A DNA stretch of 64,000 bases, taken from assembly GCF_030160235.1 (NCBI RefSeq), contig NZ_BSNY01000056.1, positions 1 through 64,000 of the forward strand, given 5' to 3'. Positions 1 through 8,106 of the stretch are shown here, piece by piece. Origin of the DNA: Mesorhizobium huakuii (lineage in GTDB: Bacteria; Pseudomonadota; Alphaproteobacteria; Rhizobiales; Rhizobiaceae). Position numbers and translations under genes: made by a program. A model generated the notes under the pieces. It was not told the origin of the DNA, did no database searches, and saw nothing but the letters and a program-made list of their open reading frames with translations. Every line of letters begins with the position of its first letter. Positions within the stretch are counted from its first letter, which is position 1.

Positions 1-43
1 CGCGCGCCTAACATGCTGACTTAATGACATATTCTCACAGGCG

Positions 44-319
44 GTGTTTAAGTCGGGTTTGAGAACTCGGTTCGCTTCGGTATGGATCATTTTGGTTTGT
101 GGTTTAGACGGCGTAGTGGGCATCACCCTGGCTGAATTCGCCAGCATCACAGCTTCTCGGCCCGGTGGCATCGCGTCTCTGCGAGTTGATCGCGCCCCAA
201 GGACCATGTATCGCGTTTTCGGAAACGAATCGCCGCTTCAGTTTGCCAAATCAAATGGCGTAAGCGCGTTGCTATCCGAACTGTCTGCAACGTCCGATCA
301 TGAGAGCGCGGCAAAGTGA
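44..319 (+). CDS. Small unknown protein upstream of a DNA methyltransferase
   Basis: A GTG-started frame of 91 codons follows an in-frame stop at 17-19. It ends in a 4-base GTGA overlap with the next gene, which suggests translational coupling. I recognise no family. The N-terminal third is hydrophobic (WIILVCGL) but not a convincing signal peptide, whereas the C-terminal half (RTMYRVFGNES onward) reads like ordinary soluble protein. The GTG may therefore be only the point where the frame opens, with the 5' part degenerate. The real start is uncertain, and the gene could be the remnant of a partner of the methyltransferase. Confidence 0.4.
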   Translation: MFKSGLRTRFASVWIILVCGLDGVVGITLAEFASITASRPGGIASLRVDRAPRTMYRVFGNESPLQFAKSNGVSALLSELSATSDHESAAK

Positions 320-1506
320 ATAAAACTATCCATCCTTTCCCCGCCAGAATGGCTCCGGAACTGGCTCTAGCCAGCCTTCAAACTTTAGAACCCAATAGTA
401 TCGTGTTGGATCCAATGGCCGGCTCGGGCACCGTCCTTCGGCAAGCCACTGATCTTGGGTTGCAGGCGATAGGATTCGATGTTGACCCATTGGCGGTTCT
501 GATAGCCGGCGTTTGGACAACCCCCGTTGATCTCGTCAAGTTGGACAGCCTTTTCGAACGAACGCTTCGCGAAGCGAAGGCGCTTGTGCCTGAAGAGATT
601 GTGTTGCCTTGGATTGACCTGGACCCTGAGACTGCGCGGTTTACGGAATACTGGTTTGATATCAGGCAGCGGAAGGCGCTTAGGGCGATCGCATACGTCT
701 TTCAATCGATTGACACGGAACAGAGTGACGCAGGTAGTTGTGCCGAGTTGAACGTTCTTCGTGTAAGCCTGAGCAGAATAATAATAACAAAGGAAATGTG
801 CGCTTCACTTGCCAGAGATACATCACATAGCCGACCGCACAAAGTATCTGAAAATTCTGACTATGATGTTTTTGTAGGTTTTGAGCGATCGTACCGTATA
901 CTTAGGAAGAAGCTGCAGGACTTTCCTCCGCCAGGAAATGCCACTGTCCATTTAGGCGATGCACGAAGTCTCACAGATATCGATGATTCTTCCGTTGATG
1001 CGGTGCTTACTTCCCCTCCCTATTTGAACGCTATCGACTACCTACGCGGCCATCGCCTTGCTCTAGTTTGGTTTGGACTGACATGCTCGGAGATACGAAC
1101 CATCCGAGCGGAAAGTATTGGCACAGAGCGTGGTCTTAAAATTCCCTTGGAAGATCGCGCGTTCGTGGAAATCAAAAAGGCAGCTGGAGACGTGGGAGCG
1201 CTTCCATCAAGTTATGATCGCATGATTGACCGCTACGTCGTCGATCTAATCGGTATGACGGCCGAGACCACGAGGGTTCTTCGACCGGGTTCGATGGCGA
1301 CGTTTGTCGTCGGCAATTCGTGCCTAAAGGGCGTCTTCATTAGCAACGCCAATAGCGTCGCGTGCGCAGCAACTTATTCGGGTCTAAGAGAGCTGGAGCG
1401 GTTCGATCGAGAGCTTCCCGCTCGAAATCGTTATCTCCCCCTATCTAATGGTGCTCTTTCTAAACGCATGAGAACGGAGACCATCCTGAGTTTCATCAAG
1501 GAATAG
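316..1506 (+). CDS. DNA methyltransferase (N4-cytosine/N6-adenine type)
   Basis: This 396-residue protein has the two hallmark motifs of amino-methyltransferases. DPMAGSGT (about residues 32-39) is the S-adenosylmethionine-binding motif I, and TSPPY (residues 232-236) is the catalytic motif IV. The order I, about 190 residues, then IV resembles the alpha group or the TRM11-like HPFPAR-type DNA methylases. The catalytic motif fits methylation of an exocyclic amine, but the recognition site cannot be read from sequence. It overlaps the upstream small ORF by 4 bases and converges on lepA with only 3 bases between stops. Codon and base use are visibly richer in A/T than the neighbours (for example around 778-795), which suggests horizontal acquisition. 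No restriction enzyme is visible in the window. Confidence 0.8.
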   Translation: MNKTIHPFPARMAPELALASLQTLEPNSIVLDPMAGSGTVLRQATDLGLQAIGFDVDPLAVLIAGVWTTPVDLVKLDSLFERTLREAKALVPEEIVLPWIDLDPETARFTEYWFDIRQRKALRAIAYVFQSIDTEQSDAGSCAELNVLRVSLSRIIITKEMCASLARDTSHSRPHKVSENSDYDVFVGFERSYRILRKKLQDFPPPGNATVHLGDARSLTDIDDSSVDAVLTSPPYLNAIDYLRGHRLALVWFGLTCSEIRTIRAESIGTERGLKIPLEDRAFVEIKKAAGDVGALPSSYDRMIDRYVVDLIGMTAETTRVLRPGSMATFVVGNSCLKGVFISNANSVACAATYSGLRELERFDRELPARNRYLPLSNGALSKRMRTETILSFIKE

Positions 1507-1509
1507 GAA

Positions 1510-3315
1510 TCAATCGCCCATCTTCAGCGCCTGGATAAACGCCTCCTGCGGGATATCCACCTTGCCGAACTGCCGCATCCGCTTCTTGCCTTCTTTCTGC
1601 TTGTCCAGCAGCTTGCGTTTGCGCGAGACGTCGCCGCCATAGCACTTCGCGGTCACGTCCTTGCGCAGGGCGGAGATGGTTTCGCGGGCGATGACCTTGC
1701 CGCCTATTGCCGCCTGGATCGGGATCTTGAACAGGTGGTGCGGGATCAGCTCCTTCAGCTTCTCGCACATCTGCCGGCCGCGCTTTTCCGCCGCCGTGCG
1801 GTGGACCAGCATGGAGAGCGCGTCGACCGGCTCTTCATTGACCAGGATCGACATCTTCACCAGGTCGCCCTCGCGATAGTCGGTCAGGTGATAGTCGAAC
1901 GAGGCATAGCCCTTGGAGATCGACTTCAGCCGGTCATAGAAGTCGAAGACGACTTCGTTGAGCGGCAAATCGTAGGTCAGCATGGCGCGCTTGCCGACAT
2001 AGGACAGGTCGGCCTGGATGCCGCGCCGGTCCTGGCAGAGCTTCAGGATGCCGCCGAGATAGTCGTCGGGGGTGAGGATGGTGGCGCGGATCCACGGCTC
2101 CTCGATGGCGGATATCTTCACCACGTCGGGCATGTCGGCCGGGTTGTGCAGTTCCTTCACCGAACCGTCATTGAGCAGCAGCCGGTAGACGACGGATGGC
2201 GCGGTGGCGATCAGGTCGAGGTTGAACTCGCGCTCCAGCCGCTCCTGGATGATTTCCAGATGCAGCAGGCCAAGGAAGCCGCAGCGATAGCCGAAGCCGA
2301 GCGCGGCGGAGGTTTCCATTTCATAGGAAAAGGACGCATCGTTGAGCCGCAATTTGCCGACGGCGGCGCGCAGGTCCTCGAAATCGGCGGCGTCGACCGG
2401 GAACAGGCCGCAGAACACCACCGGCTGCGCCGGCTTGAAGCCGGGCAGGGCCTGCGCGGTGGGGCGCTTGTCCTCGGTGATGGTGTCGCCGACGCGGGTG
2501 TCGGCCACTTCCTTGATCGAGCCGGTGAAGAAGCCGAACTCGCCGGGGCCAAGCTCATCGACATTGATGCGGGCGGGCGTGAACACGCCGGTGCGCTCGA
2601 CCAGGTATTTGGCGCCGGTGCCCATCATGCGGATGGTCTGGCCCTTCTTCAGCACGCCGTCGATGATGCGCACCAGCACGATGACGCCGAGATAGGCGTC
2701 GTACCAGCTGTCGACCAGCATGGCCTTCAAGGGTGCGGTCGCATCGCCCTCGCGCGGCGGCGGCAATTGGTGGACGATGGCTTCCAGCACGTCGGGAATG
2801 CCAAGGCCGGTCTTGGCCGAGATCAGCACGGCGCCGGAAGCGTCGATGCCGATCACCTCCTCGACCTGCTCGCGGATGCGCTCGGGCTCGGCGGCCGGCA
2901 GGTCGACCTTGTTGAGCACCACGACGATCTCGTGGTTGTTGTCGATGGCCTGGTAGACATTGGCGAGCGTCTGCGCCTCGACGCCCTGGGAGGCGTCGAC
3001 CACCAGCAGCGAGCCCTCGCAGGCGGCCAGCGAACGCGACACTTCATAGGCGAAGTCGACATGTCCGGGCGTGTCGATGAGGTTGAGGATATAGTCCTCG
3101 CCATTGTTGGCGCGGTATTTCAGCCGCACCGTCTGCGCCTTGATGGTGATGCCGCGCTCGCGCTCGATGTCCATCGAGTCCAGCACCTGCTCCTTCATGT
3201 CGCGCAGCTCCAGCCCGCCGGTGGACTGGATCAGGCGGTCGGCGAGCGTGGACTTGCCATGGTCGATATGGGCGACGATGGAGAAATTGCGGATGTGGTC
3301 GAGGGGCGTGCTCAT
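1510..3315 (-). CDS. lepA: Elongation factor 4 (LepA), ribosomal back-translocase GTPase
   Basis: LepA is a translational GTPase that binds the ribosome and aids elongation or initiation under stress. The 601-residue product matches the family length. The start at 3315 gives [20 protein letters not shown], the normal LepA N-terminus; the upstream in-frame extension of 23 residues is low complexity and unsupported. G1 is AHIDHGKS (15-22), the RERGITIK switch lies at about 52-59, G3 is DTPGH (81-85), and G4 NKVD lies near residue 136. The C-terminal LepA-specific region ends in [17 protein letters not shown] long open frame runs on the opposite strand but is a high-GC shadow. Confidence 0.97.
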   Translation of the reverse strand: MSTPLDHIRNFSIVAHIDHGKSTLADRLIQSTGGLELRDMKEQVLDSMDIERERGITIKAQTVRLKYRANNGEDYILNLIDTPGHVDFAYEVSRSLAACEGSLLVVDASQGVEAQTLANVYQAIDNNHEIVVVLNKVDLPAAEPERIREQVEEVIGIDASGAVLISAKTGLGIPDVLEAIVHQLPPPREGDATAPLKAMLVDSWYDAYLGVIVLVRIIDGVLKKGQTIRMMGTGAKYLVERTGVFTPARINVDELGPGEFGFFTGSIKEVADTRVGDTITEDKRPTAQALPGFKPAQPVVFCGLFPVDAADFEDLRAAVGKLRLNDASFSYEMETSAALGFGYRCGFLGLLHLEIIQERLEREFNLDLIATAPSVVYRLLLNDGSVKELHNPADMPDVVKISAIEEPWIRATILTPDDYLGGILKLCQDRRGIQADLSYVGKRAMLTYDLPLNEVVFDFYDRLKSISKGYASFDYHLTDYREGDLVKMSILVNEEPVDALSMLVHRTAAEKRGRQMCEKLKELIPHHLFKIPIQAAIGGKVIARETISALRKDVTAKCYGGDVSRKRKLLDKQKEGKKRMRQFGKVDIPQEAFIQALKMGD

Positions 3316-3513
3316 GTCGCGCGCTTTAGCAGGGGTGGCCTGCGGCGGCAAGGCTTGCGGCGCAAGGGCGGCGCCTTCGATCACAAAGCGGTGAGCCGCG
3401 CCAAATACCGGCGCGGCGGCCGTGGATGCTTAAATTTTTATCGATCGCATTAGACCTTGGTTTGCAGGCTGCGTGGTATCTGCGTGGTCACTAATGTCCG
3501 CGGGGGTAGAAAA

Positions 3514-4575
3514 ATGCTGAAAGTTGCAGGCGGGTTCGCCCGTTCGCGCAGCGGCTCGATGATGCCGCTGTTTTTCCTGAGCCTGGTGCCCTTGATCACC
3601 GCCGTCGGCTTCTCGGTCGACTACACCGATGCCGTCCAGACCCGCTCCAACATGCAGGAAGCGCTGGATGCCGCGACGCTGGCCATCACCACGCTGCCGC
3701 CGGCCACGACGCTGTCGGCCCGCCAGCAGGCGCTGCAGGACAATTTCACCGCCAACAATGGCGAGGGCACCACGACGCTGGTGAACTACAATGTCGCCGC
3801 CGACGGCAGCGTCACCGCGCAGACCTCGGCGAGCTATGCCATGCCGACCGATTTCATGACCATCGCCCGGATCAACACCGTGCCGGTCGCGGTCACCTCG
3901 GGCGTCCACAAGGCGCCGGGCCTGGTGCAGGCGACGTTCAAGGTCAGCGGGGTCTCGGGCTGGTGGAGCAAGACGATGACGCTCTACGGGACGCAATTCG
4001 GCGCCACGGTGGCCAAGCCGCTGATGACGATCGCCTATACCTATGGCAACACCAAGGATCCCAAGGGCTACGGCACCACCATCGTCAACGCCATCACCAC
4101 CAATTCAAGCGGCCAGACCGTCACCACGATGGTCCAGAAACAGGTCTGCTCCGTCGGCAACAACCCGCCCAACGGGGTGACGCTCCAGCAGGATTCGTTT
4201 GGCACGAACTATTACTGCGTCGATACGATGTATCCGGCCAACAGCGCCGGCGCGGCGATCGACGTCAGCCAGATGGGCGGTCTGTATCTGCAAATGAACG
4301 TGCCGTCGGGCAACCCGCAAAACCTCTATTCGAACGACCCGGCCACCTCCAACCGGCTCTACAGCGGAGCAGCCGCCAACAAACTGGTCGAGACCACCAC
4401 CGGCCAGACCGTCGACATCTTCTCCATCGTGCCATGCGGCCAGACGAGCTATCAGGCATGGGAAGACGGCGGAACCACGGTGCCGGCGGCGCCCTCCAAT
4501 GCCGACTTCTTCTACAACGTCACCGGCAAGTGCGACTTCAACCAGCGTCCGTCGCTGACGGCGCTGACGCAGTAG
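3514..4575 (+). CDS. TadE/TadG-like envelope protein
   Basis: The 353-residue protein starts at an ATG behind a purine-rich GGGGGTAGAA. Its N-terminus has the TadG pattern: a short basic stretch (ARSRSGS), one hydrophobic helix (about residues 16-36, MMPLFFLSLVPLITAVGF), then SVDYTDAVQTRSNMQEALDAA. This pattern marks Flp-pilus assembly or pseudopilin-like proteins held in the inner membrane with a periplasmic body. The remaining 300 residues are Thr/Asn/Ser-rich, carry a few cysteines, and lack any recognisable von Willebrand A domain, which many TadG proteins have. No tad/cpa genes lie nearby, so this is an orphan copy and its partner apparatus is unknown. Confidence 0.7.
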   Translation: MLKVAGGFARSRSGSMMPLFFLSLVPLITAVGFSVDYTDAVQTRSNMQEALDAATLAITTLPPATTLSARQQALQDNFTANNGEGTTTLVNYNVAADGSVTAQTSASYAMPTDFMTIARINTVPVAVTSGVHKAPGLVQATFKVSGVSGWWSKTMTLYGTQFGATVAKPLMTIAYTYGNTKDPKGYGTTIVNAITTNSSGQTVTTMVQKQVCSVGNNPPNGVTLQQDSFGTNYYCVDTMYPANSAGAAIDVSQMGGLYLQMNVPSGNPQNLYSNDPATSNRLYSGAAANKLVETTTGQTVDIFSIVPCGQTSYQAWEDGGTTVPAAPSNADFFYNVTGKCDFNQRPSLTALTQ

Positions 4576-4587
4576 GGAGGCGCCGCC

Positions 4588-4650
4588 TTTCCTTCCCCCT
4601 TGTGGGCCAGAAGGATCGGCGCGTAGCGGCGAGACGGGGTGCTGGATGGA
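4588..4650. repeat. Degenerate half copy of RIME-like palindromic repeat
   Basis: This stretch contains CTTCCCCCTTGTGGG followed by AGAAGGATCGGCGCGTAGCGGCGAGACGGGGTGCTGGA. It resembles one arm and part of the core of the repeats at 5031 and 5626 but lacks the full palindrome. It lies just before the decayed endonuclease gene. Confidence 0.45.
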
Positions 4651-4676
4651 GCGCTGTGTCCGGCTAATCTGGCGCC

Positions 4677-5022
4677 ATGCCGCATCAAGCCGTCACCCAA
4701 GCCAAGCGTAAGTTTGCCCGTTCGCTCCGGCGCGAGATGACGGAATTGGAAGGCAAGCTCTGGCAGGAGCTGCGCGACCGCAGGCTCGACGGATAAAATT
4801 CCGGCGCCAGGCGCCTATCGGAAAATACGTCGCCGATTTCGTCTGCCCCGAAGCTCGGCTGATCATCGAGATCGACGGCAGCCAGCATGCAAGGCCGAGC
4901 TGGAGGCCAAGGGCTTTCGGGTTCTGCGTTTCTGGAATGACGATGTCCTGAGAGACATGAACGCCGTCTGCGACACCATCATCGCCTATGTGCGGGACAC
5001 CAGTCTGCAGCCCTGGCGATAG
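4677..5022 (+). pseudogene. Decayed DUF559 (Vsr-like) endonuclease-domain gene
   Basis: Three reading frames together spell a DUF559 protein. The first, from the ATG at 4677, reads MPHQAVTQAKRKFARSLRRE and on to RRLDG, then stops (TAA). A second frame continues with IKFRRQAPIGKYVADFVCPE and LIIEIDGSQHA. A third finishes with ELEAKGFRVLRFWNDDVL to the TAG at 5022. The segment normally linking the IDGSQHA and FRVLRFW blocks is about ten residues too short, so at least one frameshift and one frameshifting deletion have occurred. The intact family has a PD-(D/E)xK-like nuclease fold. Palindromic repeats flank the remnant on both sides. Confidence 0.75.
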
Positions 5023-5030
5023 GAGCGCTC

Positions 5031-5184
5031 TTCCTTCCCCCCTTGTGGGGGAAGGTGGCCTCGCGAAGCGAGGTCGGATGAGGGGTGCTCCAGGGAACGC
5101 CGACGCCGCACTCCGCTGGAACACCCCTCATCCGTCTCGCCGCTTCGCGGCGATCCACCTTCTCCCGCAAGGGGAGAAGGAAGG
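5031..5184. repeat. RIME-like intergenic palindromic repeat, copy 1
   Basis: The outer arms are complementary (CCTTCCCCCCTTGTGGGGG against CTCCCGCAAGGGGAGAAGG). An inner pair, GGATGAGGGGTG against CACCCCTCATCC, flanks a 30-bp core beginning CCAGGGAACGCC. The arrangement matches rhizobial intergenic mosaic elements. The transcript would fold into a long hairpin. Confidence 0.85.
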
Positions 5185-5282
5185 CACCCTCGACGCGCAC
5201 TCAATCTTGATCGGGCACGGTATTGGCGGCCCGGGTCGGCGTGGCCTAGCTTGGGGTACGTCAACTCCCGGAGAAGAAGCCG

Positions 5283-5609
5283 ATGCCTGATTCCGTGCTG
5301 CGCGTGTCCATCCTGCGCTGCGATGCAGAGAAATTTGCCTCGTTGCGAGAGATGATGGTGGACGTCGAGGCGGAGCTTCGGCCGGGCATAGAGGCGCTGC
5401 CAGGGCTGCTCGTCTTCGACGCCGGCGCCGACGAGGCGACATCGTCGCTGATCAACACCAGTGTGTGGGACACGCTGGAGCACGCCAGGCAACTCGATAC
5501 CTTCCAGCCCATGCTGGATGCGGGAAAGCGATTTGTCGCCGCGGGCGCGAGGTTCGAGCGGCCGATTATGCACTACACCTCGCTGTGGCGGTTCGGGCCA
5601 CTCGCCTAG
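5283..5609 (+). CDS. Small protein, probable dimeric alpha-beta barrel (ABM-like)
   Basis: The product has 108 residues. The start ATG follows CCGGAGAAG, a good ribosome binding site. Alternating strand and helix segments (VLRVSILRCDAEKF, LVFDAGADE, SVWDTLEHARQLD) and a C-terminal HYTSLWRF suggest a ferredoxin-like fold of the antibiotic-biosynthesis-monooxygenase/stress-responsive class. That is an impression of pattern, not a firm match. It is isolated between two palindromic repeats and probably has its own promoter. Substrate and role are unknown. Confidence 0.6.
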   Translation: MPDSVLRVSILRCDAEKFASLREMMVDVEAELRPGIEALPGLLVFDAGADEATSSLINTSVWDTLEHARQLDTFQPMLDAGKRFVAAGARFERPIMHYTSLWRFGPLA

Positions 5610-5625
5610 GCGGTAGTAGCTCCAT

Positions 5626-5777
5626 CTTCCCTTCTCCCCTTGCGGGAGAAGGTGTCGCCGAAGGCGACGGATGAGGGGTGTTCCAGGGAACGCCAACGCC
5701 TCACTCCGCTGGAGCACCCCTCATCCGTCTCGGCGCTAACGCGCCGATCCACCTTCTCCCGCAAGGGGAGAAGGAAG
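5626..5777. repeat. RIME-like intergenic palindromic repeat, copy 2
   Basis: It has the same architecture as the copy at 5031. Arms of CTTCTCCCCTTGCGGGAGAA and the complementary TTCTCCCGCAAGGGGAGAAG enclose GGATGAGGGGTG / CACCCCTCATCC and a core starting CCAGGGAACGCCAACG. It lies directly after the stop of the ABM-like gene and may serve as its terminator. Confidence 0.88.
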
Positions 5778-5885
5778 ACCCGCGCCATGATCACAAACCG
5801 GTGAGCGCTGTAACGAAGCGGCAGATGGCGGCGAAGTGGGGGAATGACCGGCGCGTCTCAGCGCCGCCCCCAACGGAGCCCGCCC

Positions 5886-6590
5886 ATGCCGAGATCACCC
5901 GCCAGAAAGTTGCTTGCCGTGTCCAGCCTGGGGGCGCTGGCGTTCGCCGCCTCGCTTGGCGCCGCCGCCGCGCAGCCGCTCAGCGTGGTCGAGCTGTTCA
6001 CCAGCCAGGGCTGCTCGTCCTGCCCGCCGGCCAATGCCAATCTGATCAAGGTCAAGGACCGGCCCGGCGTGCTGGCGCTGTCCTTCAACGTCACCTACTG
6101 GGATTATCTCGGCTGGAAGGACACGTTCGGCAAACAGGAATTCACCCAGCGCCAGGTTTCCTACGAGCCGCCGCTCGGCCATGACGGGCCGTTTACGCCG
6201 CAAGTGGTGATCAACGGCCATGCCGATGTCGTCGGCGCCGCGCCGGGCGAGATCGAACGGCTGATTTCAGCAACCGGCAAGACCGGCGGGCCCTCGCTGT
6301 CGCTCGAGGGCGGCAAGGTCGCCGTCGGCGCAGGTGCCGCGCCGGGCGGCAAGGCCGATGTCTGGCTGGTGCGCTACACCAAGGGCGTCGTGCAGGTGCC
6401 GGTGGCGCGCGGCGAAAACACCGGCCGCACGCTGCCGCATGCCAATGTCGTGCACGCGCTGGAAAAACTCGGCAACTGGACCGGCAACGCCACTTCCTAT
6501 GCGCTGCCCGCCGCCCCGGGCGGCCTGAGCACCGCCGTGCTGGTGCAATCACCCGGCGGCGGGCCGATCCTGGCCGCCGCCACCAACTGA
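5886..6590 (+). CDS. DUF1223 secreted thioredoxin-like CxxC protein
   Basis: The product has 234 residues. An N-terminal signal peptide (basic MPRSPARK, hydrophobic LAVSSLGALAFAASLG, cleavage near AAAAQ) sends it to the periplasm. Directly after comes the DUF1223 signature VVELFTSQGCSSCPPANANL with a thioredoxin-like redox pair, Cys43 and Cys46, then FNVTYWDYLGWKD. These are the only cysteines in the mature protein, consistent with a disulfide or thiol function; the biochemical role of DUF1223 is not established. The start at 5886 is preferred because the 14 upstream codons add residues before the basic n-region. The next two genes on the same strand encode an exported Met-rich protein and an exported MsrA. 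Confidence 0.85.
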   Translation: MPRSPARKLLAVSSLGALAFAASLGAAAAQPLSVVELFTSQGCSSCPPANANLIKVKDRPGVLALSFNVTYWDYLGWKDTFGKQEFTQRQVSYEPPLGHDGPFTPQVVINGHADVVGAAPGEIERLISATGKTGGPSLSLEGGKVAVGAGAAPGGKADVWLVRYTKGVVQVPVARGENTGRTLPHANVVHALEKLGNWTGNATSYALPAAPGGLSTAVLVQSPGGGPILAAATN

Positions 6591-6675
6591 TTTTTCTTTC
6601 TTTTCGCGCGGCCGCATGCAGCGGCAACGCATCATCCGGCCCGCTTGCGCGCGCCAAAACCCAAGGAGACTCCTA

Positions 6676-6975
6676 GTGACCAAGTACCTGACCCTGCCGG
6701 CGCTCGCCTTCGCGCTTTCGGCCGCCGTTTTCGTCGCCGGCGCCCGTGCCGACGACGCGACCAACGCCATGAAGCCCGCCAATGCGATGGCCACCGACGC
6801 CATGAAGCCGGCGACGGATGCGATGAAGCCGGCGGATGCCATGAAGCCCGCGACCGACGCGATGAAGCCCGCCGACCCGATGGCCACCAATGCGATGAAG
6901 CCCGCAGCGGATGCGATGAAGCCTGCCGCCGACGCCATGAAACCGGCGACGGATGCGATGAAGCCGGCGCAGTAA
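6676..6975 (+). CDS. Secreted methionine-rich DAMKPA-repeat protein
   Basis: The GTG start at 6676 sits 8 bases after AAGGAG. The 99-residue product has a clear signal peptide (MTKYLTLPALAFALSAAVFV, cleavage after AGARA). The mature part of about 74 residues is almost wholly imperfect 5-7-residue units (DAMKPAT, DAMKPA, NAMKPAA, DPMAT). It contains 11 methionines, about one every 6-7 residues, no cysteine and no aromatic residue. It resembles the pentapeptide MXKDX-repeat class and is reminiscent of the periplasmic Met-rich MrpX peptide that scavenges hypochlorite. It lies 85 bases after the DUF1223 gene and 200 before exported msrA. A role as a sacrificial methionine pool is inference. Confidence 0.8.
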   Translation: MTKYLTLPALAFALSAAVFVAGARADDATNAMKPANAMATDAMKPATDAMKPADAMKPATDAMKPADPMATNAMKPAADAMKPAADAMKPATDAMKPAQ

Positions 6976-7175
6976 GCGAGCTCGGCTGCCCCTCATCCAG
7001 CCTCAGCTTCGCTCGGCTGACAATTCCGGGCGAGCCGCTTGTCTCGCTCCGGCACAGGCGGCCCGAAGGGCCGGATGAGGGAGAGTGCCGGCGGCGGGAG
7101 CCGCCCGCACGGCAAATTGAGAACTGCTTCTCGGCTGGCGTCGTATATATTGGAACAACAACAGGAGATCAGAAC
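6976..7175. other. Intergenic leader of msrA with inverted repeat
   Basis: CCCCTCATCC (7009-7018) is mirrored by GGATGAGGG at about 7074-7082, and CGGCCCGAAGGGCCGG forms a local hairpin. The structure may terminate the Met-rich gene. Downstream, TATATT at 7146-7151 is a possible -10 element, with TTGAGA at 7117-7122 too far away for a standard -35. AGGAG at 7161-7165 is the msrA ribosome binding site. Confidence 0.4.
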
Positions 7176-7904
7176 ATGACCGGTATCGAAAAGACACGGC
7201 CGTTCTTTACCCGCGGCGCGATGGCCGTGCTCGGCTTCGCCGCGGTGGCGGCCGCCGCCTTCTGGCAGACCCCGGCGCGCTCGGCCGAGGACGCGGTGGT
7301 GATCCCGCCGCCGGCAATGGACGAAAAGGCCGCCCCCGGCAGCGAGACGGCGATCTTCGCCGGCGGCTGCTTCTGGGGCGTGCAGGGCGTGTTCCAGCAC
7401 GTCAAGGGCGTCAGCAAGGCCGTTTCCGGCTATACAGGCGGCGCCAAGGATGACGCGGTCTACGAGACCGTCGGCACCGGCCGCACCGGCCATGCCGAAT
7501 CCGTCGAGATCACCTATGACCCCTCGAAAGTGACCTACGGCCAGCTGCTGCAGGTCTATTTCTCCGTCGCCCACAATCCGACGCAGCTGAACTACCAGGG
7601 ACCGGATTCCGGCACCCAGTACCGCTCGACGATCTTCGCCGAGAACGACACGCAGAAGAAGATCGCGCAGAGCTATATCGACCAGCTCGACAAGGCCAAG
7701 CTCTATCCGGCGCCGATCGTCACCACGATCGAGACCGGCAAGACCTTCTACCCGGCCGAGAACTACCACCAGGATTTCCTGACGCTGAACCCGACCTATC
7801 CCTACATCGTCTACAACGACCTGCCCAAGGTGGCGAACCTGAAGCAGCTGTTCCCGGCGCTGTACAGCGAGAAGCCGGTGCTGGTGCTGTCGGCGAGCAA
7901 TTGA
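7176..7904 (+). CDS. msrA: Exported peptide methionine-S-sulfoxide reductase MsrA, one-cysteine form
   Basis: MsrA reduces methionine-S-sulfoxide in proteins. The 242-residue product starts with TRPFFTRGAMAVLGFAAVAAA and ARSA, a signal peptide, so the enzyme acts outside the cytoplasm. The catalytic motif GGCFWG contains Cys65. Further MsrA hallmarks are SGYTGG, GHAESVEITYDP, HNPTQLNYQGPDSGTQYRS and PAENYHQDF. Cys65 is the only cysteine in the protein, so no internal resolving cysteine exists. The sulfenic acid must be resolved by an outside thiol. The neighbouring secreted CxxC protein is a candidate partner, and the adjacent Met-rich repeat protein a candidate substrate; both are inferences. 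Confidence 0.95.
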   Translation: MTGIEKTRPFFTRGAMAVLGFAAVAAAAFWQTPARSAEDAVVIPPPAMDEKAAPGSETAIFAGGCFWGVQGVFQHVKGVSKAVSGYTGGAKDDAVYETVGTGRTGHAESVEITYDPSKVTYGQLLQVYFSVAHNPTQLNYQGPDSGTQYRSTIFAENDTQKKIAQSYIDQLDKAKLYPAPIVTTIETGKTFYPAENYHQDFLTLNPTYPYIVYNDLPKVANLKQLFPALYSEKPVLVLSASN

Positions 7905-8106
7905 TCCATACATCCAATGGCTTGCAGCGTTTTCGGGCACAGCATGGAACCAGGGGAAAATGCGCGGAGAGCCAAGGCTCCCCGCGCCGCTGGAACCAAC
8001 CGGCATGCCATCCGCCCCAGCCCGTGATCCGGGGTGGGTGCTCGGGATCGCCGCACTCCGCGGATGAAGCAATGCGAGGAAAGAGCGTTGTGCCGGCACG
8101 CTCCGG

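Noticed and set aside
1735-3453. A 572-codon open frame on the plus strand opposite lepA
   Set aside because: It mirrors lepA codon by codon, is His/Asp/Gln/Leu-rich as antisense GC-rich frames are, and has no ribosome site.
6676-6975. Possible DNA tandem repeat (minisatellite) or CRISPR-like array
   Set aside because: The units vary in length and codon use and encode a protein with a signal peptide and ribosome site. There are no spacers.
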